From Spirosoma oryzae (GTDB lineage: Bacteria > Bacteroidota > Bacteroidia > Cytophagales > Spirosomataceae), in the NCBI RefSeq assembly GCF_003002825.1, contig NZ_PVTE01000017.1, forward strand, positions 1 to 64,000: a stretch of 64,000 nt of DNA. Reading direction: 5' to 3'. Positions 42,088 through 51,555 of this stretch are shown here, piece after piece. Position numbers and translations under genes: made by a program. How positions within the stretch are numbered: the first letter of the stretch is position 1; each line of letters opens with the position of its first letter. Below the pieces are notes generated by a model. It searched no databases, was not told the origin of the DNA, and saw only the letters and a list, made by a program, of their open reading frames with translations.

Positions 42088-43803
42088 ATGGCGGCTACGG
42101 GACCGAAATCCGCGAAATATATTTTTGTTACGGGCGGGGTAACTTCATCACTCGGTAAAGGCATCATTGCCTCATCACTGGCCAAACTGCTACAGGCGCG
42201 GGGGTTGTCAGTCACCATCCAGAAATTCGATCCATACATCAACATCGACCCCGGTACGCTCAACCCGTACGAGCACGGCGAATGTTACGTAACGGACGAC
42301 GGGGCCGAGACCGACCTCGATCTGGGCCACTACGAACGCTTCCTCAACCGGCCTACCTCACAGGCCAACAACATCACGACGGGGCGTATCTACAACAACG
42401 TGATCACCCGCGAACGCCGGGGCGACTTCCTCGGAAAAACGGTGCAGGTTGTACCGCACATCACCGACGAAATCAAGCGGAACATCCGGCTGCTGGGCGA
42501 CACCGGGCAGTACGACATTGTCATCACCGAAATCGGCGGCTGCGTGGGCGACATTGAATCGCTGCCTTTCGTGGAAGCCGTGCGACAGCTGAAGTTCGAA
42601 CTGGGCGAAAAAGATACGCTCGTCATTCACCTGACGCTGGTGCCTTACCTGCAATCGGCGGGTGAGCTGAAAACCAAACCGACGCAACACTCGGTGCGGA
42701 TGCTGCTCGAAAACGGGGTGCAGCCCGACATTATCGTCTGCCGGACGGAACACCCACTGCCGCAGGACATCCGCCGGAAAATCGCGCTGTTCTGTAACGT
42801 ACAGGTAAGCTCGGTTATCGAAGCCGCCGACGCAAGCACGATTTACGACGTTCCACTGCTGATGCAGAAGGAGCGACTCGATCAGCGGGCGCTCTACATG
42901 ATGGATATTTACAACGACAAAGACGCCGACCTCGACGAATGGAAGTCGTTCTTGGGTCGGCTCAAAAATCCCGGTGACACGGTCAAGGTCGGGTTGGTCG
43001 GGAAGTACGTCGAGTTGAAAGACGCCTACAAATCAATCGCCGAAGCGTTTATCCATGCCGGTGCGCAGAACGAGTGTAAGGTGCAACTGGAGTGGATTCA
43101 GTCGGAAACGCTGGTCGACGAAAACCACTGCGCCGAAGTACTGTCGGCGCTGGATGCTGTATTGGTAGCGCCCGGTTTTGGCGAGCGCGGTATTCAGGGA
43201 AAAATCAATGCCGTGCGGCTGGCGCGTGAAAAGGGTATTCCGTTCCTGGGTATCTGCCTGGGTATGCAGATGGCGGTTATCGAATATGCCCGTAACGTAA
43301 TGGGTATCGCCGATGCACACTCGACGGAGATGGAACCTGAAACGGCTAACCCGGTGATCAGTCTGATGGCCGGTCAGAAAGACGTGACCAACAAAGGTGG
43401 TACGATGCGGTTGGGTAGCTACACCTGCAAACTCAAACGCGACTCGCTGGCCCACAAGATTTACGGTAAAGCGACCATTCAGGAGCGTCACCGCCACCGG
43501 TACGAATTCAACAACGACTACCTCGCTCAGTTCGAGAAGGCGGGCCTGCGCCCGACGGGCATCAACCCCGACACCGGGCTGGTTGAAATCGTCGAGCTGG
43601 CGAATCACCCCTGGTTTGTCGGTGTGCAGTTTCATCCCGAACTAAAAAGCACGGTGCTGAATCCGCACCCGCTGTTTGTGAAGTTTGTCGGTGCCGCACT
43701 GGCCTACAACCGTCAGAAAGAGAACGCCCCGTTATCCGCCACGACCGACGCTACATCCGGCATGGAGACCACTCCTGTAGAAACCGCCGAGGTAATTGGT
43801 TAA
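42088..43803 (+). CDS. pyrG: CTP synthase
   Basis: A 571-residue enzyme making CTP from UTP, ATP and glutamine. N-terminal synthetase domain opens with [17 protein letters not shown]; the glutaminase domain has the class I Cys in FLGICLGMQ and late His/Glu in GVQFHPEL. Length is slightly above average owing to a Thr/Ala-rich tail of about 30 residues. Stands alone, upstream of yidC. Confidence 0.96.
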   Translation: MAATGPKSAKYIFVTGGVTSSLGKGIIASSLAKLLQARGLSVTIQKFDPYINIDPGTLNPYEHGECYVTDDGAETDLDLGHYERFLNRPTSQANNITTGRIYNNVITRERRGDFLGKTVQVVPHITDEIKRNIRLLGDTGQYDIVITEIGGCVGDIESLPFVEAVRQLKFELGEKDTLVIHLTLVPYLQSAGELKTKPTQHSVRMLLENGVQPDIIVCRTEHPLPQDIRRKIALFCNVQVSSVIEAADASTIYDVPLLMQKERLDQRALYMMDIYNDKDADLDEWKSFLGRLKNPGDTVKVGLVGKYVELKDAYKSIAEAFIHAGAQNECKVQLEWIQSETLVDENHCAEVLSALDAVLVAPGFGERGIQGKINAVRLAREKGIPFLGICLGMQMAVIEYARNVMGIADAHSTEMEPETANPVISLMAGQKDVTNKGGTMRLGSYTCKLKRDSLAHKIYGKATIQERHRHRYEFNNDYLAQFEKAGLRPTGINPDTGLVEIVELANHPWFVGVQFHPELKSTVLNPHPLFVKFVGAALAYNRQKENAPLSATTDATSGMETTPVETAEVIG

Positions 43804-43818
43804 CCGCACCGATTGGCG

Positions 43819-43826
43819 TAGTTTTG
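43819..43826 (+). promoter_or_regulatory. Candidate yidC promoter, -7 element
   Basis: TAGTTTTG fits TAnnTTTG; TTGG at 43796 is 20 bp upstream. The leader would hold the heptamer hairpin. Confidence 0.5.
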
Positions 43827-43841
43827 TGAAAATACTTTAAG

Positions 43842-43920
43842 GTTCACGGTTTTCGGTCTACAGTTTTCGGCAGCGCATACGCTGGACAGTCTGTAAACCG
43901 AAAACCGTAAACCGAAAACC
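43842..43920. repeat. Heptamer hairpin element, copy 8
   Basis: Left arm GGTTCACGGTTTTCGG and right arm CCGAAAACCGTAAACCG around a short loop; the right arm ends six bases before the yidC start codon. Confidence 0.75.
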
Positions 43921-43926
43921 AACCAA

Positions 43927-45780
43927 ATGGATCGTAATCAAATTATTGGCATCGTCCTGATTATGGCGATGCTGGTGGGCTATCAGCTGTTGGTGCCGAA
44001 ACCGGCCCCGCTGAAAGAGCCTGAGCAAACCACGAAGACCACCCGCCCCACCACCGCATCAGCCGCTACGGCCGCCGTCGAAAAAGCCGGTCTACCCCTC
44101 GATTCGGCAGCCACACGCGCCAAGTTCGGTGCGTTCGCTACAGCCGCCACCGGCGAAAACCGCGACATCGTCGTGGAAAACAACGAGATGAAGGTCACCT
44201 TCAGCACGCTCGGTGGTCAGGTGAAAGAAGTTATCCTGAAAAAATACAAAACGTACGATCAGAAGCCGCTGGTGCTGATCGATGCGCAGAGTAGCCAAAG
44301 TGCGCTCGAACTGCCGACGAATCAAGGCAAAATCAACCTCCACAAACTGTACTTTACGACCGACACCCAAAGTGGCTCGGTAAGCGGTCAGCCCCGGCAG
44401 ATTACCTTCCGGGCCGAAGTGGCACCGGGACAATCGGTCGAGCAGGTGTACGTGATGCCCGGCGAAGGCTACGTCCTCGACTACGATCTGAAGTTGAACG
44501 GACTGAACAACGTCGTGACAAACGACAACATCCGATTCTTCTGGGAAGACAAGATGCGGCAGTACGAAAACGACATGAGCAATAACCGTCGGGCTGCTAC
44601 CATCAATTACCTCACGGCCGACGAGAACTTCGAGAACCTCAAGGAAGGGGAGAGTAACGAAGACGTAACGGCCGAAGAACCCGTTCAGTGGTTCACCATC
44701 AAGCACAAATATTTCCTGTCGGGCTTTATCGCCCGGAATGGCGCGATGCCGAAGGCCGAGTTTAAAACGCTGGTCGATCCGGCGTTTACCGACGTGGTGA
44801 AAACGGCAACGGCTGACGTGATGCTGCCGATGGCCGACATCAAAGCGGGCAAGGGACAGTATCGGTTCTACTACGGCCCCAACGAATTTCAACTGCTGGG
44901 CGATGTCGCGCCGGAGTTCGATCGTAACGTCAATCTGGGGTATTCACTGCTGAAACCGATCAACAAATACTTCTTTGTGCCGGTCTTCAACTTCCTGGGT
45001 AAGTTTATCTCGAACTACGGGTTGCTGATTATTGCCCTGGTCGTATTTGTCAAACTGTTGCTGACGCCCCTGACCTACAAATCGTACGTGAGCATGGCCA
45101 AGATGCGGGTGCTACAACCCGAACTCAACGCCATGAAAGAGCGTGTCGGCGACGATATGGCCAAACAGCAGTCGGAGCAGATGAAGATCTACCAGGAAGT
45201 GGGCGTTAGCCCATTGAGTGGCTGTATCCCGGTACTGGCGACCATGCCGATCCTGTTCTCGCTCTTTCAGCTGTTCCCGAACCTGATCGAGCTGCGGCAG
45301 CAGCCCTTCCTGTGGTCGAACGACTTGTCGACCTACGACGCGTTCTTTACCTTCCCGGCCTTGCCGTTTATCGGTAGTCACCTGAGCTTGTTTACGGTGC
45401 TGATGACGGCGTCGTCGATCGCGTTCGCGTACTACAACAACCTGAACACACCGACGCAGCCGGGTCCGGTGAACATGAAAGCAATGAGTTACGTGTTCCC
45501 GCTGATGTTCATGTTCGTGCTGAACTCGTACCCCGCCGGTCTGACGTTCTACTACTTTGTATCGAACGTCGTGACGATTGCGCAGCAGCAGATTATCCGG
45601 CGCTTCGTCGATGAAGACAAAATCAAAGCGGTGCTGGACGAAAACCGGCGTAAGAACGCGGCTGGTGAAGGCAAGAAGCCGGGTGGTTTTCAGGCCCTGT
45701 TGCAGAAGCAGCTGGCAGCCGCTGAGGAAGCCCGCAAGCAGGCCGAAGAAGCACAGCGGAAAGCGAAAAGTAAAAAATAA
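43927..45780 (+). CDS. yidC: Membrane protein insertase YidC
   Basis: A 617-residue inner-membrane insertase. N-terminal membrane helix (1-22), a large periplasmic beta-sandwich domain (about 80-360) and the conserved C-terminal bundle with FKLLLTPLTYKSYVSMAKMR-type and SGCIPVLATMPILFSLFQ motifs; a positively charged tail is Lys/Glu-rich. Inserts membrane proteins with or without SecYEG. Typical for Bacteroidota in length. Its leader contains a heptamer hairpin. Confidence 0.95.
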   Translation: MDRNQIIGIVLIMAMLVGYQLLVPKPAPLKEPEQTTKTTRPTTASAATAAVEKAGLPLDSAATRAKFGAFATAATGENRDIVVENNEMKVTFSTLGGQVKEVILKKYKTYDQKPLVLIDAQSSQSALELPTNQGKINLHKLYFTTDTQSGSVSGQPRQITFRAEVAPGQSVEQVYVMPGEGYVLDYDLKLNGLNNVVTNDNIRFFWEDKMRQYENDMSNNRRAATINYLTADENFENLKEGESNEDVTAEEPVQWFTIKHKYFLSGFIARNGAMPKAEFKTLVDPAFTDVVKTATADVMLPMADIKAGKGQYRFYYGPNEFQLLGDVAPEFDRNVNLGYSLLKPINKYFFVPVFNFLGKFISNYGLLIIALVVFVKLLLTPLTYKSYVSMAKMRVLQPELNAMKERVGDDMAKQQSEQMKIYQEVGVSPLSGCIPVLATMPILFSLFQLFPNLIELRQQPFLWSNDLSTYDAFFTFPALPFIGSHLSLFTVLMTASSIAFAYYNNLNTPTQPGPVNMKAMSYVFPLMFMFVLNSYPAGLTFYYFVSNVVTIAQQQIIRRFVDEDKIKAVLDENRRKNAAGEGKKPGGFQALLQKQLAAAEEARKQAEEAQRKAKSKK

Positions 45781-45895
45781 AACCATAGTGGGCCGGGCCA
45801 CGTTGGCCAGGTCGCGTTGGACCACTGTGGCCTGTCATAAACACTGTCTGGCCAAAAGCAACGCACGTGCGTTGCTTTTGTGCGTTAACCCATAA

Positions 45896-47728
45896 ATGGC
45901 TATGACGAAACGTATCTGGGTAGGTTGCCTGATTGGTCTCTCGATCATGGCATCGGCCAGCGGGCAACCCGCAACGGACAGTCAGCGCCGGTACAAGGCC
46001 GCTGTGCGGCTGGTGCAGACCGGCGACTACGAACGGGCGAAAGGCGAGCTGAATGCCGTTATTCAGCGGGGTGGACCGGTAGCACCTTACGCACACTACT
46101 ACTACGCACTGGCGGCCTACCGTCAGAAAAAATTCGACCAGGCCCGGCTCATGCTGCGGCAACTGACCGAGCGATTCCCTGACTGGCCGAAGCAGCCCGA
46201 CGCTACCTACCTGCTGGGTATCTCGCAACTGGAAGAGGGACGCTACGAAGATGGCCTGCGGACGCTGGATGAGCTGAAAGACCCGGCGCTTCGGTCCGAT
46301 GCCGCCCGTGCTGAACAGGCAATCCTGAGCCGGGCGACGGACCTGCGGGCGCTTAAGCAGTTGAACCGGAATTTTCCCGACAACCGCATCGTAGGGCAGG
46401 CGCTGATCGAACTGATTCAACGCTCGTCCAGCGATCGCGACGATCTGGAACTGTCGGACGAACTGACCAACCGGTTCGGTGTGCCCGGAACCGTCACTCC
46501 CCGCCTGACGCCGATGACGTCGGCTTCGGCAACGGCACAGACACCACCCAGCCGCACAAACCGTCCGGCTGGTACAGCTGTAGCGCGGCCAAACCGGGCC
46601 AAAAGCGGGTATACCGTAGCGGTGATGCTTCCCTTTCGTGTCGAGGATTTTGCCAATGGCAAGCGGTCGCGCAGCAATCAGTACGTGTACGATCTGTACA
46701 ACGGTATGTTGCTGGCAAAGGCCAAATTGCAAGAGGAAGGCATCACGGTCAATCTACAGGCGTACGACCTGGACAATGATCCGAACAAAACGCTTGAACT
46801 GCTCAACAATCCAGCTTTCGCGCAGACTGACCTGATTGTCGGTCCCCTGTACGTTGAACCGAACCGGATTGCGTCGGCCTGGGCCAACCAGAATGGTATC
46901 ATTCTGCTCAACCCGATTGCGACCAGCAGCGACCTGATTACCGATCAGCCCATGTCGTTTCTGGCGCAGGCATCGCTGGCACGGCAGGCGGAACAGGTAG
47001 CCGGGCAGGCTCATTCGATCAACAGCCTGCGCCGGGCCGCCATCTATTTCGGTAGTACGCGCAAAGATTCGCTGTTGGCCGCAGCGTACCGTGACGAACT
47101 GCTGCAACAGCGGTATCAGGTTGTCGACTTCCGCAAAATGGGGCCGACCGCGCAGGCAACGGCCGCTTCGCTGTTCAAACCAGTCGCCCCGACTATCCGT
47201 CCGGGTACCGTGATGTCGGGCGCTACCCAACCCGCCGGTACCAGTTCAGCCGCGCCGGTAAGCGCACCCGTACCAGCGATCGGCCACGTTTTTTTATCCA
47301 GCAGCAACGACGACGATGGTCCCCGCTTGCAGGAAGCCCTGAGCAGCCGGCGGGTAAACGCCCCCTTGCTGGCCACAGCCTCGGCCTTCGACATGTACAA
47401 GGATGGTACGTCGACGTTCTCCCGCCGGGATCTGTATCTGCTCTACCCCGATTACATTAGCCCGGACCGGGATGTCGTATCGACGTTCAACCAGACGTAT
47501 CTGGCCGAACGCAACACGATACCGTCTGTTTTTGCCAGTGAGGGCTACGATATGCTCCTGTTTTTCGGTCGTCAACTAGCCAAAAACAATGGTCTGCGTA
47601 ACCGCGACGCCATGCGCTCCGACACCGACGACTACCTGTTATCAGGCTTCGACTACACACAATCTAACGACAACCAAATCGTCCCCATCGTTAAGTTCGA
47701 CGGCGGCCGGTTTATAAAAATCAATTAA
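45896..47728 (+). CDS. TPR plus periplasmic-binding-fold protein (LpoA-like)
   Basis: A 610-residue exported protein, signal peptide ending ASG/Q near residue 23. TPR-like repeats (about 30-150) with YYYALAAYRQKKFDQARLML, then a Leu/Ile/Val-binding-protein-type domain (about 235-610) with VAVMLPFRVEDFANGK and LIVGPLYVEP..NQNGIILLNPIATS. This order is that of LpoA, the outer-membrane activator of penicillin-binding proteins, and of Bacteroidota proteins labelled ABC transporter substrate-binding. A long Ala/Pro/Thr-rich linker is odd. No transporter genes are nearby, which favours an envelope regulator (inference). Confidence 0.78.
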   Translation: MAMTKRIWVGCLIGLSIMASASGQPATDSQRRYKAAVRLVQTGDYERAKGELNAVIQRGGPVAPYAHYYYALAAYRQKKFDQARLMLRQLTERFPDWPKQPDATYLLGISQLEEGRYEDGLRTLDELKDPALRSDAARAEQAILSRATDLRALKQLNRNFPDNRIVGQALIELIQRSSSDRDDLELSDELTNRFGVPGTVTPRLTPMTSASATAQTPPSRTNRPAGTAVARPNRAKSGYTVAVMLPFRVEDFANGKRSRSNQYVYDLYNGMLLAKAKLQEEGITVNLQAYDLDNDPNKTLELLNNPAFAQTDLIVGPLYVEPNRIASAWANQNGIILLNPIATSSDLITDQPMSFLAQASLARQAEQVAGQAHSINSLRRAAIYFGSTRKDSLLAAAYRDELLQQRYQVVDFRKMGPTAQATAASLFKPVAPTIRPGTVMSGATQPAGTSSAAPVSAPVPAIGHVFLSSSNDDDGPRLQEALSSRRVNAPLLATASAFDMYKDGTSTFSRRDLYLLYPDYISPDRDVVSTFNQTYLAERNTIPSVFASEGYDMLLFFGRQLAKNNGLRNRDAMRSDTDDYLLSGFDYTQSNDNQIVPIVKFDGGRFIKIN

Positions 47729-47831
47729 TGAGTGATTGAGTGACTGAATGATTGAATGATTGAATAGGCTGGCGCATCCCACTATTCAATCACTCAGTCA
47801 CTCAATCACTCAATCACTCAGTCATTCAATA
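47728..47831. repeat. Octamer (TGARTGAY) hairpin element, copy 1
   Basis: Left arm TGAGTGATTGAGTGACTG... (47731-47765) and right arm ...CACTCAATCACTCAGTC (47784-47831) built of 8-bp units. The right arm ends three bases before the hemL start codon. Confidence 0.75.
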
Positions 47832-47833
47832 CC

Positions 47834-49117
47834 ATGACGAGCGAACAACTGTTTGAGAAAGCCAAGACACTGATTCCGGGTGGGGTAAATTCGCCGGTTC
47901 GGGCGTTTCGGTCGGTAGGGGGAAACCCGCTGTTTATCAAGTCCGCAAAGGGACCATACCTGTACGACGAAGACGGTCGCGAATACATCGAGTTAATTAA
48001 CTCATGGGGGCCGATGATCCTGGGTCACGCATTCGAACCCGTCGAGAAAGCCGTTGCCGATGCCATTCAGCATTCGTTCTCGTTTGGCGCACCGACCCGC
48101 AAAGAAGTCGAGATGGCCGAGCTGATCGTGTCGATGGTACCGTCGGTCGAGATGGTGCGCATGGTGAATTCAGGCACCGAAGCGACGATGGCCGCGATCC
48201 GCGTCGCGCGGGGCTTTACCGGTCGCGACAAGCTTATCAAGTTCGAGGGCTGCTATCATGGTCACGGCGACTCATTTCTGATTGCGGCTGGTAGTGGGGC
48301 GATGACGATGGGTATTCCCGATTCACCCGGCGTTACCAAAGCGACGGCCGCTGATACGCTGACGGCTCCGTACAACGATCTGGCCGCTGTCGAAGAACTG
48401 CTGCTGAACAACCATAATCAGGTGGCGGCCGTCATTCTGGAACCCGTAGTCGGTAACATGGGCTGCGTACTGCCCGAGCCCGGCTTTCTGGAAGGCATCC
48501 GCTCGCTCTGCGATCAGCACGGTGTCGTCCTGATCTTCGATGAGGTGATGACCGGCTTCCGGCTTGCCAAAGGGGGCGCGCAGGAACGCTTCGGCATCAC
48601 TCCCGACCTGACGACGATGGGTAAGATCATCGGTGGTGGTATGCCGGTAGGTGCCTATGGTGGCCGGGCCGACATCATGCGTATGGTGGCTCCGGCTGGT
48701 CCGGTGTATCAGGCGGGTACGCTGTCAGGTAACCCGATTGCCATGTCGGCCGGGTTAGCCATGCTGCACCACCTGAACGATCATCCGGAGGTATATACGC
48801 GGCTGGATGCGATCGGCGACAAGCTGACGGCGGGTTTCCGGCAGACGCTGGAAAAACTGGGGTTGGCCTACACGATCAATCACATCAGCTCGATGTTCAC
48901 CCTGTTCATGACGGAACGGCCGGTGATCGATTTTGCCGGTGCGAAGTCGTGCGACACGGCCTTGTTTGGTCGGTACTTCCACGCTATGCTGGATCGGGGT
49001 GTGTATTTGGCACCGTCACAATTCGAGAGTCTGTTCCTGTCTGTCGCCCTCACCGACGATCTCGTCGACCGAATCATCCAGGCCAACGACGAAAGTCTGC
49101 GTGATGTGATTGGTTAG
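47834..49117 (+). CDS. hemL: Glutamate-1-semialdehyde 2,1-aminomutase
   Basis: A 427-residue PLP enzyme making 5-aminolevulinate for haem, siroheme and B12. The opening FEKAKTLIPGGVNSPVRAF, FEGCYHGHGDSFL, and the PLP-Lys in TTMGKIIGGGMPVGAYGG are diagnostic. Normal length. Ties functionally with cobA and the sulfite/nitrite reductase at 53.9-56.9 kb, which need siroheme. Confidence 0.96.
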   Translation: MTSEQLFEKAKTLIPGGVNSPVRAFRSVGGNPLFIKSAKGPYLYDEDGREYIELINSWGPMILGHAFEPVEKAVADAIQHSFSFGAPTRKEVEMAELIVSMVPSVEMVRMVNSGTEATMAAIRVARGFTGRDKLIKFEGCYHGHGDSFLIAAGSGAMTMGIPDSPGVTKATAADTLTAPYNDLAAVEELLLNNHNQVAAVILEPVVGNMGCVLPEPGFLEGIRSLCDQHGVVLIFDEVMTGFRLAKGGAQERFGITPDLTTMGKIIGGGMPVGAYGGRADIMRMVAPAGPVYQAGTLSGNPIAMSAGLAMLHHLNDHPEVYTRLDAIGDKLTAGFRQTLEKLGLAYTINHISSMFTLFMTERPVIDFAGAKSCDTALFGRYFHAMLDRGVYLAPSQFESLFLSVALTDDLVDRIIQANDESLRDVIG

Positions 49118-49680
49118 ACAGGATTACAGGATTAGCAGGATTTTTTGATCCTACACAGCGTAGGATCGATAAGTGCAAACGCTACCCAGTTCGTCGGTAA
49201 GTTCGGTGTTTACGCTTGACGGTGACGGACGAACCGAAGTTGATGAGTAGGCCGATATCGTGTCCTGTGCTGGTCAGGTAGTTGACAAGCTGGGCTTCGT
49301 GGCGTGTGTGCAGGTTCTCGGTGGCTTTGAGTTCAACGATGATACAATCTTCGACGAGTAAGTCGGCAAAGAAATCGCCGACAACCACTGACTCATATAA
49401 CACCGGAATCGGTTGTTGGCTTACCGCGTGTAAGCCCCGCTTGTCTAATTCTATTAGCATAGCGTTCTCGTATACTTTTTCAAGGTAGCCAGCACCAAGC
49501 GTATTATGTACGGTATAGGCTGCTGCGATAATTTGCTCGGTCAAATAGCTATGTTGCATGAATTTTATGATGGTGTGGTGAGTACTGACAAAGCTATCCA
49601 CCCAAGCAAGAGTACGCAAACCGCTGGGTGACAGCAGACAATAAAATCCTGTCAATCCTGTAATCCTGTCAATAAATACA
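49117..49680. repeat. GxxExxY module bounded by inverted ACAGGATT repeats
   Basis: Left bound GACAGGATTACAGGATTAGC (49119-) plus AGGATTTTTT; right bound AAAATCCTGTCAATCCTG and TAATCCTGTCAA (49645-49676). Inside is one gene, the GxxExxY protein. The ends are near-inverted copies and the right one abuts the start codon of the next gene. Confidence 0.7.
49182..49559 (-). CDS. GxxExxY protein (PD-(D/E)XK-like)
   Basis: 125 residues from ATG 49559; the longer frame upstream reads the repeat and is not taken. The motif GAGYLEKVYENAM gives GxxExxY, and DFFADLLVEDCIIVELKA carries the D...ExK pattern of PD-(D/E)XK nuclease-fold proteins. The family is short, widespread and often repeat-associated; biochemical activity is not established. 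Its flanking inverted repeats suggest a mobile or domesticated unit. Confidence 0.8.
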   Translation of the reverse strand: MQHSYLTEQIIAAAYTVHNTLGAGYLEKVYENAMLIELDKRGLHAVSQQPIPVLYESVVVGDFFADLLVEDCIIVELKATENLHTRHEAQLVNYLTSTGHDIGLLINFGSSVTVKRKHRTYRRTG

Positions 49681-50691
49681 ATGCTTCGCTTTTCTGTCAT
49701 CATTCCTGTCTTCAATCGCCCCGACGAGCTGCGGGAACTGCTCACAAGCCTGACGCAACAGACGTATACCAACTTCGAGGTGCTGGTCATTGAAGACGGA
49801 TCGGCGGAGCGGGCCGAAGCTGTGGTCGGGGCGTTTGCGGACAGACTGGCGATACGCTATTTCGAGAAGCCGAACTCAGGGCAGGGTTTCACCCGAAACT
49901 ATGGCTTCGAACGAGCCACCGGCGACTACTTCGTCATTTTCGATTCCGACGCGCTGGTACCCCCGCATTATTTCGACACCGTCAGTCGGCAACTGAGCAA
50001 GCACTGGCTCGATGCGTACGGCGGTCCCGACCGCGCGCACCCCGACTTCACACCCGTTCAGAAAGCGATCAGCTATTCGATGACGTCACCTTTCACAACG
50101 GGTGGTATTCGGGGGAGCAAGGCCAACCTGGGCGGTACGTACCACCCGCGCAGTTTCAACATGGGTTTGTCCCGGCAGGTCTGGGAAACGACGCGCGGCT
50201 ACCGGCTCAGCCGGATGGGGGAAGACATCGAATTTGCCATCCGGATTATCGACAGCGGCTTCACGACCGGACTGATCCCGGATGCGTTCATCTACCACAA
50301 ACGCCGAACCCGCTTCGCGCAGTTCTACCGGCAACTCCGCTTTTTCGGTCGCGCCCGGATCAACATCTCGCGCTACTACCCCCGCGAACTGAAGCTGGTG
50401 CATACCTTCCCGGCACTGTTTACGCTCTACGTATTCGCTGTCCCCTTTTGGCTGCTCATCAATCCATGGCTGTTTGGCCTGGCTGTTGCGGGTCTGCTGG
50501 TGTTTTCGCTGGCGATTCTGATCGACGCAAGCCGGAAAGAAAAAAGCCTGTATGTGGGCTGGCTGAGCGTAAAGGCCGCTTTCGTACAACTGATTGGCTA
50601 CGGTGTTGGCTTTATGAGCGAAGGCTGGAAACGACTACGCGAACCAACCGGATTCCGCGAAACCGGTGCAACCATCGATTATCCGTCCTGA
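49681..50691 (+). CDS. Family 2 glycosyltransferase
   Basis: A 336-residue GT-A enzyme: NRPDELRELLTSLTQQ, the VIEDGS nucleotide-binding motif, and FDSDALVPP as the metal-binding DSD. Residues about 245-280 form one or two membrane helices near the C-terminus, unlike the soluble GT2 at 14275. It probably transfers a sugar at the inner membrane during surface polysaccharide synthesis. The start directly follows the GxxExxY module boundary. Confidence 0.85.
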   Translation: MLRFSVIIPVFNRPDELRELLTSLTQQTYTNFEVLVIEDGSAERAEAVVGAFADRLAIRYFEKPNSGQGFTRNYGFERATGDYFVIFDSDALVPPHYFDTVSRQLSKHWLDAYGGPDRAHPDFTPVQKAISYSMTSPFTTGGIRGSKANLGGTYHPRSFNMGLSRQVWETTRGYRLSRMGEDIEFAIRIIDSGFTTGLIPDAFIYHKRRTRFAQFYRQLRFFGRARINISRYYPRELKLVHTFPALFTLYVFAVPFWLLINPWLFGLAVAGLLVFSLAILIDASRKEKSLYVGWLSVKAAFVQLIGYGVGFMSEGWKRLREPTGFRETGATIDYPS

Positions 50692-50834
50692 CAAGAGGCT
50701 GGTCTGTATTTTGCTGCGTATATAGTCGATGGTGCTTGACAATGTCGCGCTTTTAATGTATATTACGTAATTGTTAAGTAACTGAAGCCGCCCCCGAAAC
50801 GCGCGTTTCAGTTAATAGCCCCTAACGTAAACAC

Positions 50835-51200
50835 ATGGCAAAACTCAGGAAACCCCCCGGTCAGCGTATGATTAACCGTATGAGCACGCGTGCAAAGTGG
50901 CAGGTGCTGACGCCGTTAAGCATGCTGTCCTTTGTGGTGGGCCTGTGCGTATTCAGTGAAGCCGCTTTCCGGCGGATACAGGGCGCTCCCACCACCCAAT
51001 GGGTGCTTTGGGGCGTTTACGGCTTAGTGTTTACTGTGGGGGGGCTGCTGCTCTTCGGACAGGCGCAGCGATTCCGGTCGCAGCTCGATTACCGGCGCTT
51101 TGTGCGTCGGGAGCTAAAAAAGCGTGATCGGGGACGGGGGCGCGACACGCAAGCGAACCGTACCAAACAAAAATCCTCACCCGGTCGGAGTGAGGATTAA
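50835..51200 (+). CDS. Two-helix membrane protein with basic tail, unknown
   Basis: A 121-residue protein: basic N-terminus, two membrane helices (about 28-46 and 58-77) and a strongly basic tail (Arg/Lys). Not recognised. The coding end overlaps a hairpin that terminates the opposite-strand 52-residue gene. Confidence 0.6.
   Translation: MAKLRKPPGQRMINRMSTRAKWQVLTPLSMLSFVVGLCVFSEAAFRRIQGAPTTQWVLWGVYGLVFTVGGLLLFGQAQRFRSQLDYRRFVRRELKKRDRGRGRDTQANRTKQKSSPGRSED
51172..51198 (-). terminator. Terminator of the 52-residue gene, overlapping a coding end
   Basis: AATCCTCAC / GTGAGGATT stem; on the minus strand followed by TTTTT. It forms the last codons of the plus-strand 121-residue gene. Confidence 0.7.
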
Positions 51201-51223
51201 GTGATTCGCAATACGGCGTATGA

Positions 51224-51382
51224 TTAGGCCTGCTGCTTCTTCTCTTCGAACGATGCTTTGATTGCGTCTACGTCGACGTTCCGGATGATCGGCTTGCGCA
51301 GCAGTTGTTTGATCGCGTTGGTTTTGTTGTTGGCGACGGCGCGGTTCTTACGGCCTTTCCGCTTCAGTTCTGTTACTGCCAT
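51224..51382 (-). CDS. Small basic conserved protein
   Basis: A 52-residue protein, MAVTELKRKGRKNRAVANNK and onward, with a Lys/Arg-rich first half and a helix-forming, acidic C-terminal end (IKASFEEKKQQA). Too short to be detected by length filters. A terminator follows it and an ATG is well placed; I take it as real. Such small basic proteins next to hisS occur in related genomes (recollection). Possibly RNA- or ribosome-binding; unproven. Confidence 0.6.
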   Translation of the reverse strand: MAVTELKRKGRKNRAVANNKTNAIKQLLRKPIIRNVDVDAIKASFEEKKQQA

Positions 51383-51555
51383 GACGGTATCGTATGTTTT
51401 AAATGACGGTTCAATTTTTCGAACCGCAAAAATAAGGTTTTATCTCATAAAACGACAGTAGTCACGCCGTTTTTTCATCGGGATGTCCAGGCGAATGGTG
51501 AGCAGAAACCGTAAAATCCTGTTTATCCTGTACGCCTGTCCCTTATTTTTGCGCC

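Noticed and set aside
51544..51551. TATTTTTG as a hisS promoter
   Set aside because: It lies five bases from the start codon, which would place the transcript start inside the gene.
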